A DNA stretch of 64,000 nt. Source: Pomacea canaliculata (taxonomy: Eukaryota; Mollusca; Gastropoda; Architaenioglossa; Ampullariidae). The DNA is taken from contig NW_020229206.1 in the NCBI RefSeq assembly GCF_003073045.1, positions 1 through 64,000 on the forward strand, read 5' to 3'. Shown here piece by piece: positions 11,357-23,100 of the stretch (position 1 is its first letter; each line of letters starts with the position of its first letter). The position numbers and the translations under genes were made by a program. Below the pieces are notes generated by a model that saw only the letters and a list, made by a program, of their open reading frames with translations, did not search any database and had not been told where the DNA came from.

Positions 11357-14002
11357 TCAGATTCTCAAAATAAAACTGTGAGCAGGCTCTTTCTTCATGC
11401 TTGTGCTGCCCTCCTGTGTCCTCAAGCACTCGGCGCTCCTTCCGTTAGTCTTCTCCAGTTTGTGTCGACTAAGTCGGACAACTCGACTCTGACTGCTGTC
11501 CTTGCCTCCCTTGTCTTCAATGACGCTAGTGACGAGGCTAGTCACGTGACCTTTTCTGCTGCCGAGAAAAGTGTGGAAGGTAGCGCCCCCTGGCAGCTCC
11601 GCTGGAGTAGCAGAGACTGGTAGCGTCTTACTCCCGGGGGACGCCAGCAGCTGCAGCGCGCTGTCCCTATGAGCACCGGACACCACCTGTGGCGGACTTC
11701 CTTCAATGCGAGCAGACAACTCTCGCGGCATACCTGTTGAGTTGTCTGCAAAGGAAAGGTCGCTGCTCCACTTTGGCGGTTGAACAGTCTGTCCCACCTC
11801 CTGGCTGGGTGGGCGTAACTGCCTGGTGTCAATGCCGTTCACAGACGACCCAACACTCGGCGTGAACGTCTGAACATTTCCGTAGATAACTTCCGGCTTC
11901 TGTCTCTTGGCTTCCCAACTACCATTACCATCAGCGACCGGCAGGTTGTCCACAGGTGAGGGCGGGTCCAAAACTGAGTTTGGTGCAGGGTAGCGGGTAC
12001 CCCTCGTCACAGCTACCCCCCGTTGAAATCTTCCACGTTTCTCTCCCTTGGCGCTGAGTGACGTTGTGGTTGAGGTGGGAGTGGTCCCGAGTAACCACTC
12101 ACTGCTAGCCGGCTGTTGGCTGGCAGATACAGCGTCTTGATCATGGGTGGTCCCCCTTGGTGCCAGTGAGGGCCACGGGCCAGGATTGGGCGCAAGCTGA
12201 GACCAGTCTCTGAGAGAGGACACTAAGAGACAGTTGGGCGCACCTTCTCTGTAACCCCATGTCTACAAGAAAGGAAAGAAAACAATTGTCATCAAACCAG
12301 TGACGACGATGATCATGATGATCATGATGACGACGCAAAAAGGAATCAAACTATTATTATTCCAATGAATGTGGGATGATGAGCCGCGAGCTATGTGGAA
12401 CCAGCGTGTTACCTGGGCGCCTTGTGACTTCAGGTGTGTGGTGGAGGAATAACTAGGGTCCACGTGTGACGTCGTCTCAATCTCTTCCTCATCGCCATCA
12501 TCGTCGTCATTGCCTACTTCTGCTTCATCTTGTGAGTGGCATGCGTCTCCCTCCTCATGTCTGTCTGTGTCCAGCTCATCCTCATGGTGGAAACACGTGG
12601 AGCGAGACCCATTGTCGTCGCGTGCATGGCTGACGCTGGAGTAGTTGCTCTGGTCAACAAGTTACAAGGACCAACTCGTTAAACACTCGGACCCTCAGCG
12701 GGAGCGAGTAAGGTCGTGAAAAAGTATTAATGTTCTGGAAGAGGTTTCAAGTACAATTAAGTGTTGGAAAGGAATGTTAACGACATGTTGACATTTGTTT
12801 ATTAAGTTTACAATATGAAGCCTGCTATTTTTATCTGATAATGCAGCTATACGTTGTTAGGTGAATTTGTGGGTGTTGTATGCTACGTCACTTCATCCAT
12901 GTACAGGACAGGCTACAAGATGTGTGTTTGTACTGTACACGTGTACACGTGTCCCTTGTATCTCGAGCTGATTTCTCTGCCTCGGTGTGTGTGTGTGTGT
13001 GTATATATGGTTTGTTTTTGGTTGTTGTTGTTTTTTTTGGGGGGGGGGGAGTTGTGTGTTTTATGTGTGAATGTCACAGGCGAAGGGTTCAGCTGTGATG
13101 TCACAGCTGTATGATTTACCCGTGGTGATGTGATGCTGAAGAAGGAGTCCTGTCTCTCGGTCATTTCTGTGTTTCTGTGTTCGCTCCCTTTGTATGTCAC
13201 CACCACCCGCCCTCTCAAAGCTTTGCGCTGCCTGTTCACATGATAAAAATATTATGAACGACATGTAGTTTCTGTCCACACGGCAATGGTATGAATGCTG
13301 CTGTACAATAAACACTGGAAGTTCATATATCAGCTTCAATCATGACCAGCTTTGGTCCACCCAACCACAACGACCACCCCGTATTCCCACGTCAGCCTCT
13401 CTTTCGTCTAGACTGTCCCTCTCCCTGCTACCAGTTCTTGACACGCTCATACCATCACAAATCACACGAAGCTCACGCCATCACAAATCACACGAAGCTC
13501 ACGCCATCACAAATCACACGAAGCTCACGCCATCACAAATCACACGAAGCTCACGCCATCACAAATCACACGCTCATACCATCACAAATCACACGAAGCT
13601 CACGCCATCACAAATCACACGAAGCTCACGCCATCACAAATCACACGAAGCTCACGCCATCACAAATCACACGCTCACGCCATCACAAATCACACGAAGC
13701 TCACGCCATCACAAATCACACGAAGCTCACGCCATCACAAATCACACGCTCACACCACCGAGTAAATATTGACACAGTCAGACTCCCAGCTTCAGTGAGG
13801 AAGTTCGGAGTGACTGCTGTGGGCGGAGGTAAAGGTGGTTACTTGTAGAGATTCACTCTGTGTCGCTTACACCAGTGCAACCACAACACGGCCACAAGGG
13901 TCGCCAGCAAAAGAAGACCTAAAGCAATAGTTGAAATCTGCCAGGCAACTGAAACACACGAGAAGAAATCGTCTGAGACACATTAATATTGCCCTCTCTT
14001 TT

Positions 14003-14038
<36 letters not shown>

Positions 14039-16861
14039 TCTCTTTCCTTCTCTCTCTCTCTGTGAGAGGATCCCCTCGTTCCTTGTCTGTTGGGAAGCAA
14101 GGATCCATTACTTACTTTTCTCGCTGTCTTCCTGTGAGTATCTCGTCATGTGACTGTCGGTACTCATGGCGACTGCAGCCACAACTTCACTGGTGACGTC
14201 ATTGTGAGAGCTGTTGAGCGGTTTGGAGCCGGTGTTGGTCACGGCTGGAGAAAACTCTGGCATGGTGGTCATTTCTTCTGCCATCCTGGCTGTCCCGCTG
14301 AAGACTTCTGCTGATACAGGAGACAGACTGAGTGATACAGGATGAGGCTTTAGAATCGCCCATTATTCTCTCCTCCCCTACTCATTGTGTGTGTGCGTGT
14401 GTGTGTGTGTGCGCGTAAAACAATATTATACGAATCAGAGATTTTAAAAAATATCGGAAACGTTGGTTAGAAAAAAGAATGGACTTAAACACTTATATGT
14501 TTCTTGTTCCTTGAAAAAGACATTTGACTTCTTGTTAAACTTGCTGTATCAGATTTAGCAAGAATGGTCGTGTATATATATACTGTATATAATTATATAT
14601 AATGACAGACGGCCAGCACTCTGCAGTGACCTCACCAGTTGTGTTTGGGGTCACTCCTGTGATCTCATGAAGGTCTGGCAGTGTAGTCAGCCGGCCTGTG
14701 CCGCTGTACTTTGCTGTCAAGTAAGATCGTCTGTCACCGGTGGACGGTGTCCACCACTCACCAGGTGACCCTCTAAGAGACCTTGTGGCTGCCGACATTG
14801 GTGGTGTGGCGTGTCCAGGTGCGGGGGAAGTGGGTGTCAACATCAGTCGTGTGCGAGACTCAGGTGAGACTGACGCCAAGTATGCAAAGTCCCGACTCCT
14901 TGTTCCTGAACTCCACTCCTCTGTTGAGGTCATCACTGGTTCCTGGGAAACCACTGGACAAGCGTACGTCACGTGTATAATACTGGCGGTAGAGTGATGC
15001 TACATATCGTAGACGGTAACAGTGTAAATAGAACAATGACACAGAATAGTGTAGATGATGATAAGACAACAGGTGTATAGCGGGGACGCTACAGCGTGTA
15101 GATGATAACAAGACAACGGACAGTAGAAAATACATTGTTACATCACACATCGCTCAATCAATATTGTTACATCACACACTGCCGACGAATGAGATTTCAT
15201 ACCTGACAGAACACATGAGCCTGATGTGACGGTGAGGTCATCGATAGCCAAGAAGCCTGAGGTTCGAGTCTTGGTGCCGTTGAAGACGACGTTGAAGCTG
15301 GTGTTTGAGGTCAGCGTTGTTTGAACCAGAGTCCATTGCGTGACCTCAGACCTCGGCTCATGCCACACTGTCCTCTGTGTGCTCGCAGACTTCGTGGAGA
15401 TCTCCAAGTGAACAGAGTTGTAGCCACTGATGAAGTAGAAAAACCTCAGACAGACAACGCCCGTGAACAGCCTGGAAGACGTAAACAGGTGTGAGCCGAC
15501 CCTCAGGTGAAGAAACGTACCACCTGCAGACAAAATGTCAAATTAAATAATTTCAGGGCAGGAGTAGGCGTGAAGAAGACGGAGGCCATAACCACCTCTT
15601 TGTCTTTGGACTTCCTATGGCAGTATGGCAACAAATGCGTTCAGCGGGTATCCACACCAAGTCCAGCACACTCAGATCGTCATTTGGCCCTTGACTGGTG
15701 TCGGTCGTTTGACGAGAACGTGGACAAGGCCGCAACTCTCGCTTGTCTTTGGCGATGGTGAGAAGAACCTGCACGGGACGACCAGTCCACTCATTTACGT
15801 TCATAAGCCAGCTCTTCCTCTGACCACCGCAGTGGCGACGACTCTCCAAGATACCTTGAAGGGCAGTCTTGGACAAGGAGTCGTGCAGGGTCACGTGACC
15901 AAACCAGACCAGCTTACACCACTTGACTTGTAAGTAGAGTTTCTGGTGTCCTACAAGTGTGGCGACCATGCTTCCAACTTCAAGAAGATGGGCGCCATCA
16001 AGTGAGTAAACTCAGAGACGAACAAATATGTTCCCTTCATAAGGAACTCCGTTCTGCATAGGTCGATGCCTGGATCAACAACGACCGCGCAACCTACTGG
16101 CAGACTCCAGGGAGGAGACAGCAAAAATATGCTACTGTAACCAAAGCAGATATAAAGTTGAGAGAAGCAACATCCATTGGTACGTGGAACGTCCGCATGC
16201 TACACCAGTGTGGCAAAATGAAACAACTCGCCCGTGAGCTATAAGGGTGCAGGGGAAAACATAGTGTGACTGATGAAAGTAAGATGACCAGGAGTCAGGG
16301 AGACAGCGCCTGAAGAGGGCCACAAACTTTGGTACATCGGGAAGATGCCCGACAGGAGCTGGGTGTGGGCTCTTTGTACAACAGCAACAACAACAACAAC
16401 AGATTTTATTTAAGTGTCGTGCTTCAGACTTCAGACTTAAGTACTTTCTGTTCTTGCTGATGCAGCTAGCCCCATCACTTTCTTACTGTCGCCACCACCA
16501 CAACGACCACTGCTGTTGATGACGATAAGGATGCGGACTGTACGTTTCCGCAGGGACTGTATGTTGTATTATTAACATCGTCACTCTTACCGACGCACCA
16601 CTTGCTCCCTTACAAAATTTACCCTCACTACCGCTTTTTCCACCTCACCTTCCACCCCCATTCCCTCACACACACCCCAGTCCACTCACCCGCTCACTCT
16701 ACACTTTGATTGGCTGGCTGACTCACCCCCTGTGTGGTCAGTTCGTGGTCCGCGGTCAGCAGCAGGACTCATTTTATTCCAGCCTCCCGCACTGTGAAAC
16801 GAACACAAGCTGTCTGCCCTCTCAAACGAGCACAGCTCTCTCACCTGGTCTGTGGTCACTG
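11357..16861 (-). CDS. MAM-domain single-pass membrane protein (5' partial)
   Basis: Seven exons join in phase (high to low): 16861-16727, 15523-15203, 14953-14636, 14307-14116, 13948-13843, 12647-12413, 12262-11357 with stop, about 736 codons. Exons 1 and 2 form one MAM adhesion domain: LCSFERADSLCSF, ADRGPRTDHTGG, then GGTFLHLRVGS, LEIST and SGFLAIDDLTVTSGSC. Exons 3 and 4 are a Ser/Thr/Pro-rich stalk. Exon 5 has a transmembrane helix (ALGLLLLATLVAVLWLHW) followed by basic CKRHR. The roughly 380-residue cytoplasmic tail opens with an acidic run (DDDDGDEEE) and has no recognised domain. The family suggests a cell-surface adhesion or receptor role; the ligand is unknown. The signal-peptide exon was not found and should lie above 16,861, possibly beyond the 40-bp repeat. 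LINE pieces and minisatellites sit in its introns. The exact acceptors of the first and sixth exons are uncertain. Confidence 0.62.
12650..13840 (-). other. Intron of the MAM-protein gene
   Basis: Intron between the transmembrane exon and the acidic cytoplasmic exon. It contains a TG run and T/G homopolymers near 12,985-13,050 and the 26-bp minisatellite. The exon 13948-13843 could instead read on to a TAA at 13,841-13,839, giving a short-tailed form; the phase fit to the downstream exon favours splicing. Confidence 0.45.
13445..13758. repeat. 26-bp minisatellite (about 12 copies)
   Basis: Unit CATCACAAATCACACGAAGC plus TCACGC, nearly perfect, with some units shortened to CATCACAAATCACACGCTCA. 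The plus-strand frame (repeats like HHKSHEA) is a by-product. Confidence 0.93.
13995..14062. repeat. TC microsatellite
   Basis: (TC)n with TTT interruptions in an intron of the MAM-protein gene, between the stalk exon and the transmembrane exon. On the gene's own strand it reads GA-rich. Confidence 0.9.
15553..15965 (-). mobile_element. RTE-like LINE C-terminal fragment
   Basis: The minus-strand frame contains LVWFGHVTLHDSLSKTALQG and then RRHCGGQRKSW and NEWTGRPVQVLL, the signature C-terminal segment of molluscan RTE-type LINE polyproteins (WFGHV...SLSK...GRRRGRQRK...EWT). It lies in the intron between the two MAM exons, in the same orientation as the host gene. It is 5'-truncated and keeps only the C-terminus. 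Confidence 0.75.
16135..16385 (+). mobile_element. RTE-like LINE endonuclease fragment
   Basis: The plus strand encodes ATSIGTWNVRMLHQCGKMKQ and LAREL, the N-terminus of the apurinic endonuclease domain (GTWNVRTL motif). After a stop and a frame change come EEGHKLWYIGK and a short tail, matching the next endonuclease block (EEGHK.WYSG). It ends at a CAACAACAA tract. Opposite orientation to the C-terminal piece at 15.6-16.0 kb, so this is a separate insertion or an inverted remnant. Confidence 0.7.
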
Positions 16862-16868
16862 CTGAGGC

Positions 16869-17212
16869 TGATGGCACTGTCCAGACATAAACACAGGTTT
16901 ACGAGTACTGATGGCACTGTCCAGACATAAACACAGGTTTACGAGTACTGATGGCACTGTCCAGACATAAACATATGTTTACGAGTACTGATGGCACTGT
17001 CCAGACATAAACACAGGTTTACGAGTACTGATGGCACTGTCCAGACATAAACATATGTTTACGAGTACTGATGGCACTGTCCAGACATAAACACAGGTTT
17101 ACGAGTACTGATGGCACTGTCCAGACATAAACACAGGTTTACGAGTACTGATGGCACTGTCCAGACATAAACATATGTTTACGAGTACTGATGGCACTGT
17201 CCAGACATAAAC
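16869..17212. repeat. 40-bp minisatellite (9 copies)
   Basis: Unit ATGGCACTGTCCAGACATAA plus ACACAGGTTTACGAGTACTG. Copies alternate between ACACAGG and ACATATG variants in a higher-order pattern. It starts at the upstream edge of the first recognised MAM exon, so the candidate acceptor lies at the repeat boundary. Confidence 0.95.
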
Positions 17213-17264
17213 TATACAAGCTTTTAAATTGCTGAGGATGCGGCAGTGCAGAATCCATGCAGTG

Positions 17265-17470
17265 TGCGTGGGCGCGTGTGTGTGTGTGTGTGAGAGAGGG
17301 CACACGTACGTGTCTGTGTACACGTATAAACGTATGTATGTACAGGCGAACGTGTGTATGTGTGTGTGTGTGAGAGGGCACACGTACGTGTCTGTGTACA
17401 CGTATAAACGTATGTATGTACAGGCGAACGTGTGTGTACATTATGTACGCGTGTATGTACGTGCGCACAA
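17265..17470. repeat. 78-bp tandem duplication in a TG/ACGT tract
   Basis: A TG run followed by GAGAGGGCACACGTACGTGT and ACACGTATAAACGTATGTAT is repeated after 78 bp, then decays into GTACGTG simple sequence. No gene. Confidence 0.85.
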
Positions 17471-17570
17471 TAACAAACGTCTCTGTACACGTATGAATGT
17501 GTATGTGCGTGCACACGGATCTCTGTACATGAGTTTGATATGTGTGTGTGTTACTGTGTGGGGACATCTA

Positions 17571-17928
17571 CAGTGGCGTAGGAACCAGGGGGGGAGCGGG
17601 GGCAGCCGCCCCTCCAAGCAAAATACAGGGGGGGCAGGAATATCCTTTTGCCCCCCCCCCCCCCAATATTTGAGACGTAATTCCTCACAAAGAGCAAAGA
17701 ACTGAAGAAAGGTAGGGGAACGTAGAGAGGAGACGGTCATCATCGTCACAAAAGCGAGCCCTGAGGCAAGTGGAGGCTCTAACACCTCTGACGATCAGAT
17801 CGTGCGTGCGTGCAGTACCCCCCCCCCCCCCCCATCCATCCTTTTTTACGAAATGTGCGAGTGCGAACGCCGTTCACTGTCAGCAGGGAGTTTGCCCCCC
17901 CAACGCCGAACATCTTCCTACGCCACTG
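17571..17928. mobile_element. 358-bp non-autonomous DNA transposon (MITE)
   Basis: Ends are CAGTGGCGTAGGAA and its exact inverse TTCCTACGCCACTG (14-bp terminal inverted repeats), flanked by a direct repeat ATCTA at 17,566-17,570 and 17,929-17,933. The interior has G- and C-homopolymer runs and no coding capacity. The CAGTGGCGTAGG terminus resembles several animal hAT-type or related cut-and-paste families, but the 5-bp duplication leaves the superfamily open. Confidence 0.8.
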
Positions 17929-17939
17929 ATCTATAGGTC

Positions 17940-18840
17940 TTTGTCTTCACATATCTCTCTACAGGTATGAACGCGTGCGCGTGTATCTGTGTGTGGACTT
18001 GTATGTATGTTTCTTTGTAATGAGTGCATGTTTGGCAGGTAGTAAAACACTGCTGACAAATTTAGTAAACTTCACCCAATAGCGTGGAGCTATACTTAGT
18101 CCAGTCAAGAAGTGATGGAAGTGGGGACAGACATGATGTCCTCCTTCAAAGTGAAACACCGACACCAGACATCAGCAACATTTGTCAAACGGCTGAAGGC
18201 ACTGTCTCGTCAAGTGAGGTCAGAACCATTGCAGGTTTTCCCGGCAAAAACTTGTGATCTCATGCTGCGTGAAACTGCTGACCCCACCCGATGCCAATAA
18301 CGATGGGGGAAAAAAACTCCAGAGAAGGACAAGTTCCAGCCGCCGCTCATGTACATATGGTTGCCATGACAGCCATCAGTGTGTAGCTTTGACCTCCTGA
18401 TAAACGGGTTGCTCGGATCCTCTGCCTACTGTGCCAAGGCTCCAGGCTCCCAGCCTAATCTTCAGGGTGCGACCAATAAGTTCACCAGAAATCGGGCAAG
18501 AAAACACAAGATTTACAAGACTCACCACAGGTGCTCAAAAGCAGGCTTGTTAGCAGCATTTCTGTGGACACCATCATCCACACCAGCGGCGTATTTGTGT
18601 GTCGACTGGCTATCGGGGAAGGTATGTGTCGCTATTTGTCACCACCGTTTTCCTGCCCTGCGCCTCTGCTTTGTCAGTTTGATTAGCATAGGTTATCACA
18701 CGCTAGGGGGTTGGTGATAAGGCCTTGTGATATTCACTTGTACTGCATCATCTGCCGATACACCTACTGCTTCAGCCACCACCACCACTGTGTACAGTCA
18801 TCTGGTCCTTTCCAACATATCAGGCAATTCAAACAACTAC
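17940..18840. other. No recognised gene
   Basis: Mixed sequence between the MITE and a CA-rich repeat. A 112-codon plus-strand frame at 18,379-18,717 has no recognisable domain. Upstream exons of the MAM gene could be hidden here, but none was identified. Confidence 0.35.
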
Positions 18841-18844
18841 ACAG

Positions 18845-19175
18845 TCATGTTCTCTCTCACACACACAACCAGGCAATTTCAAATACTATTGTCATGCTCC
18901 CTCACACACACAATCATGCTCTCTCTCACACACACACACAACCAGGCAATTTCAAATACTACTGTCATGCTCCTTCACACACACACAATCATGCTCTCTC
19001 TCTCACACACACACAACCAGGCAATTTCAAATACTACTGTCATGCTCCCTCACACACAATCAGTGTTCGTGAACTACTACACAGTACACAGTCGTTTTCC
19101 TTCTCTCTCATACACAGACACAATCAGGCGATTTCAGCTACTACAGCCATGCTCTCTCTTTCACACACACCCACA
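18845..19175. repeat. About 70-bp CACA-containing tandem repeat
   Basis: Repeats of AACCAGGCAATTTCAAATAC followed by TACTGTCATGCTCC and variable CTCTCTCACACACA blocks, four to five copies, with a diverged last copy. Confidence 0.85.
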
Positions 19176-19328
19176 CACACATATGAATGCACTCACAAAA
19201 CCCTTTTCAGCAGCAACACCATCATAAAGTTTCCTTCAGTGATTTTAGTTTGGATCATATGTTAGTTTCTCAATAACTTCAGAATCAAGGCAAATAACAG
19301 CTGAAGACTTCGTCACTCTTCTGCATGA

Positions 19329-19334
19329 TTTATT
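19329..19334 (-). terminator. Candidate polyadenylation signal of XRCC4
   Basis: AATAAA on the minus strand, about 830 bases downstream of the XRCC4 stop. It would give a 3' UTR covering the AT-rich stretch 19,310-20,162. Other nearby signals cannot be excluded. Confidence 0.4.
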
Positions 19335-20162
19335 GTGAAACAGTATTATAAATTTGAAGTTTGTCAACGATAAAGTATGCACAGTGATACTGTATTTTAA
19401 ATGCATTTTACACGCAATTAAAGGGACAGCACTACTTTTTCCCCACTTTAATCAAAGTCTTGTTCAAAAACATAAAGTCCACCACAATTAGTGCAACAGT
19501 TTCTTCTCTACAAATGTTTCATAACTGTGTGACACACAGGTATATCATGACAAATCTCCAATTAAAAATTTCATCAAATGCAAATACATTTGACCATACA
19601 GCCTGGTGATAACCATTAAAAGTTTCACTTAAATTCAAACAAATTTGCTGACATATCATTAAAATGCTCACTAAATATAAAACTGTTGAAATTAGTGTAT
19701 TAGCAACTGAAATGATTACAACTTAAAAGTTGTAACCACTCTCTAATTACCTCCTCTTTTGGATCAAGCTTGATTAACACTACCATCAATATGACCGGCA
19801 ATTTAACACTACCGCCAAGACTACAGGAAGCATGGTATTGTCACTAAATTGCAGGTTTGATGGCTCAAACTTAGAAAACATCCAGGTAACATGATGCCAG
19901 TACCTAACGGTCTCTTTCTGTTAAGTTCCAAGTTCATTCTTCCATGCAGCATTAATTTGAGGGTTAAAGGTGATGGTAAACTTCCTATGTGACTGTAAAT
20001 AAACTTAGCTGCACCTATACCACTCTTTATGATATGGAATGCCCATTTATACTAATTTTCATCACACTTTACAAGAAAACTGAAGCCAAACACCACACCT
20101 GGTGATTCATTCTGACTCTAAATGCTGCCTATGCACAATCATACTGACAGTCAAAATACAGG

Positions 20163-23100
20163 TCAAAAATCATTCAACAGGTCATCTGTGTCAAGGTTAT
20201 CTCCTGACCGGTCTAACTGACCAGACCCACTTTTTCTCATGTTTGATCTGTTGGATGTTCTGGAACTAAAAATTAAAAAATCACCACACTGAAAGTGAAA
20301 GACAAGGAGAAATTGGTAACACCGTCACACATAACCACATGGTATACATAATGACAAAATGTGTTAATCTATCACACATAGCTTTTACAGCATATTTTGT
20401 AAGAATTCATGTTGGAAACTGGCTGCATGAATCAAATATATTATCTGAGACATTTAATACTTTGAATGATTACAGATTTTTTTTTTACCTTGACAATGCA
20501 TACCTGCTTCCAACTCCTGAAGACAGAGAGGACAGTTTTGGTAGAACAGTCCTAGCAGGTCTAGCCAGTGGTTGCTTACCTCTTCCCCTGTTTCTGACAG
20601 GTCTGAAAAGAAAAATATTCTCAACTTCACGTTCACCTTTCCATTGAAACTAGAAAAAAGAAGATTTTAAAACAAATAAAATACTGTTCTCACCAACTGA
20701 GTAAAGGTTAGAAAGAAAATCTTTTACCGAGTTACCCGTTTTTCCTTCTCCTGGTTGTTGCCACCATCATCACCAAGAACAAGTGATGACTCTCCATCTC
20801 CTGCACTCTGGTCAACAGGCCCCCTTTTCTTCTTGGCCGGCTTCTGCACAACAGTTTGATTTTTACATGAAAAATACTAAGATAAACAAACCATGATCAC
20901 ATCACAGACAGAATAAAACACAAGACTCAACAAAAGTGACATGTTACTATGACCACTGGGTGAAACAAAAAATCAAATCACAACAATGATTGATACATGA
21001 TCATACCATGAGATGTTTACAATCTAATGTGCATTTGTAGTACAATGGTCACGCACTATGTGTTTTTAACTACCATCAAATGAAATGCCGGGAAAAAGTG
21101 ATTTAACTTGCCTCATCATCTGTGTCTCCAGCTCTGTCTTCTTCACTGAAAACATCGATGAGATCAAACAATGAGATTTTGTGACATTATAGTCTTCTTC
21201 TGCACTATATAAACAGATTATACTTGTACTTACCTGCACTGGTATTTCAGGCAGATATTTCAGTAATGTGTTAACAAACTGATCCTGTTTTCTGACAGTT
21301 CTCTCATATTGTATTGATGACCTAGCACTATCCTCCTAATGACTCTGCCAGTTTCTATTAATGGTCTGATCCTATCTTTTGATAATTCTATCAGTTTCTA
21401 CAAAGGCTCTTGGTAATATGGGAGATGGCTCACTTAGCCACATCATTTCCTTGAGAGAAGAGCTGTAAAAGCACACACAAAAATTTGCCCCCCTGCCAAT
21501 CAGTTCAAAAGAAAAAAAGAAATCAGCTATGACATTATGACATCACATGACATTATGACCACCAATGAGGGTCTATTTTCTAGATTATAGCACTGAATAT
21601 TGAATTCAGCGTTGTACAAACTTCATCAACTGCTGTAGGTGAAAATTGCAAATATAGATATCAAAAGGAATTGTGTGGTTAATTCTTATCCTCTTATGTT
21701 TTATTAAGACAGCACTAAATCAGTTGATATTGCATGTTTTTTCTTTTGTCACTTTTAATGTATATTGAAGCTTTTTATTTAGAATGATTATGTCAGTTCA
21801 GGGTACTTTTTCATTAGGATAAATTTATATTGTAGGGCTTTTTGCATTAGGTGATTAGGATAAATACCATAGGAGTTTTTTAGTTGGGGGAGGAAACTTG
21901 GCATAAGACAGTACATCAGTTATTTTGTAATGTAGCCTTTGTTCATTAGGACAGTATGTCAGTTTTTATTATAGCTTGAGTTGATTAGAATAGTACAATG
22001 TCAGTCTACATTATAAAGATAGTACACATCTATATCATAGTGCGTTTGTTGTATGATAGTACAATGTCAGTCAATGTTATAGCACTTTTGTTGTTTAAGG
22101 ATGGTTCATCAGTTTATATTGTAGTGCTTTTGTTGTATTAGGATAGCGCAACATCAGTTTATAGTATTTTTCTTAACTGCTTATGATACAACATTCATGC
22201 TTCCTGCATTTGAAACAGTGATATTATTTGCCTGTGTCTGTTCATGGCTGCTGGTAAGCCATTTTGTTTTGCATGCCTATTGGAAGGGCACTCCTGTCAT
22301 GTCTTACATATCTCATATCTCTTTCCAGAAAAATTTTTGTATGACATACTTGTTTGAATAGGGGCTGTCATCACCTGGAAGACTTTTATCAAGGTTAACT
22401 GTAGAAGATGTCTTGTTGACTCTGCTCTTTTGGCCTCTAGAAGATGTGTTTGAAGTCTCTTCTATAACTCAAATTTGAATAAATCAATCACAGTTCAACA
22501 GTGTCATTATAGTCAAAAATGTTACCATACAGTTCATTACCACAGATGTAAATGCCGCAATTTAAAGTCAACAGCATGTATAAAATTGGAAATACAACAT
22601 TAATCTGGCAGCGATCAGTGACATGCTTTTGACAGTCTTGGAGAAGTCATTAGTGAGGGTGCACCAGAGTTTTGCAAGTCAGTTGCATAAACAATGGATA
22701 TAAAAGTGATTCAATAACAAAGCTTTTTAAGGTGTAACATGGCTGCACCATGCTCTGATAAGATTCAATATATTTACAAGACATGGGATGTAGCTGATGA
22801 AAAACAATAAAAATAAAGAAATTAACACAAAAATTTGGAGAATGAGCAGTCATCATATTGACTGCAAAGGATTTCTTTTGTAAGTTTGCTTACCATCCAT
22901 GATTTCTTCATCACCTACAAAAAAAATTTTTTTTAAACTTTTCTAAGTCTAATTTTTTTATTCAAATCCAAATTTCTATGCTGACATCATATCATCCTTA
23001 CCTCGATCACAAAACTGCTAACAGAAACTTAGGTAATATAGCTTTCAAATCAAAAGTAGATTCCTCCCATTAATTATTGTTACTAACAACATGCAAGGGA

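Noticed and set aside
11542-11832. Second minus-strand frame in the last MAM-gene exon
   Set aside because: Shadow of the phase-consistent 302-codon exon, with no support of its own.
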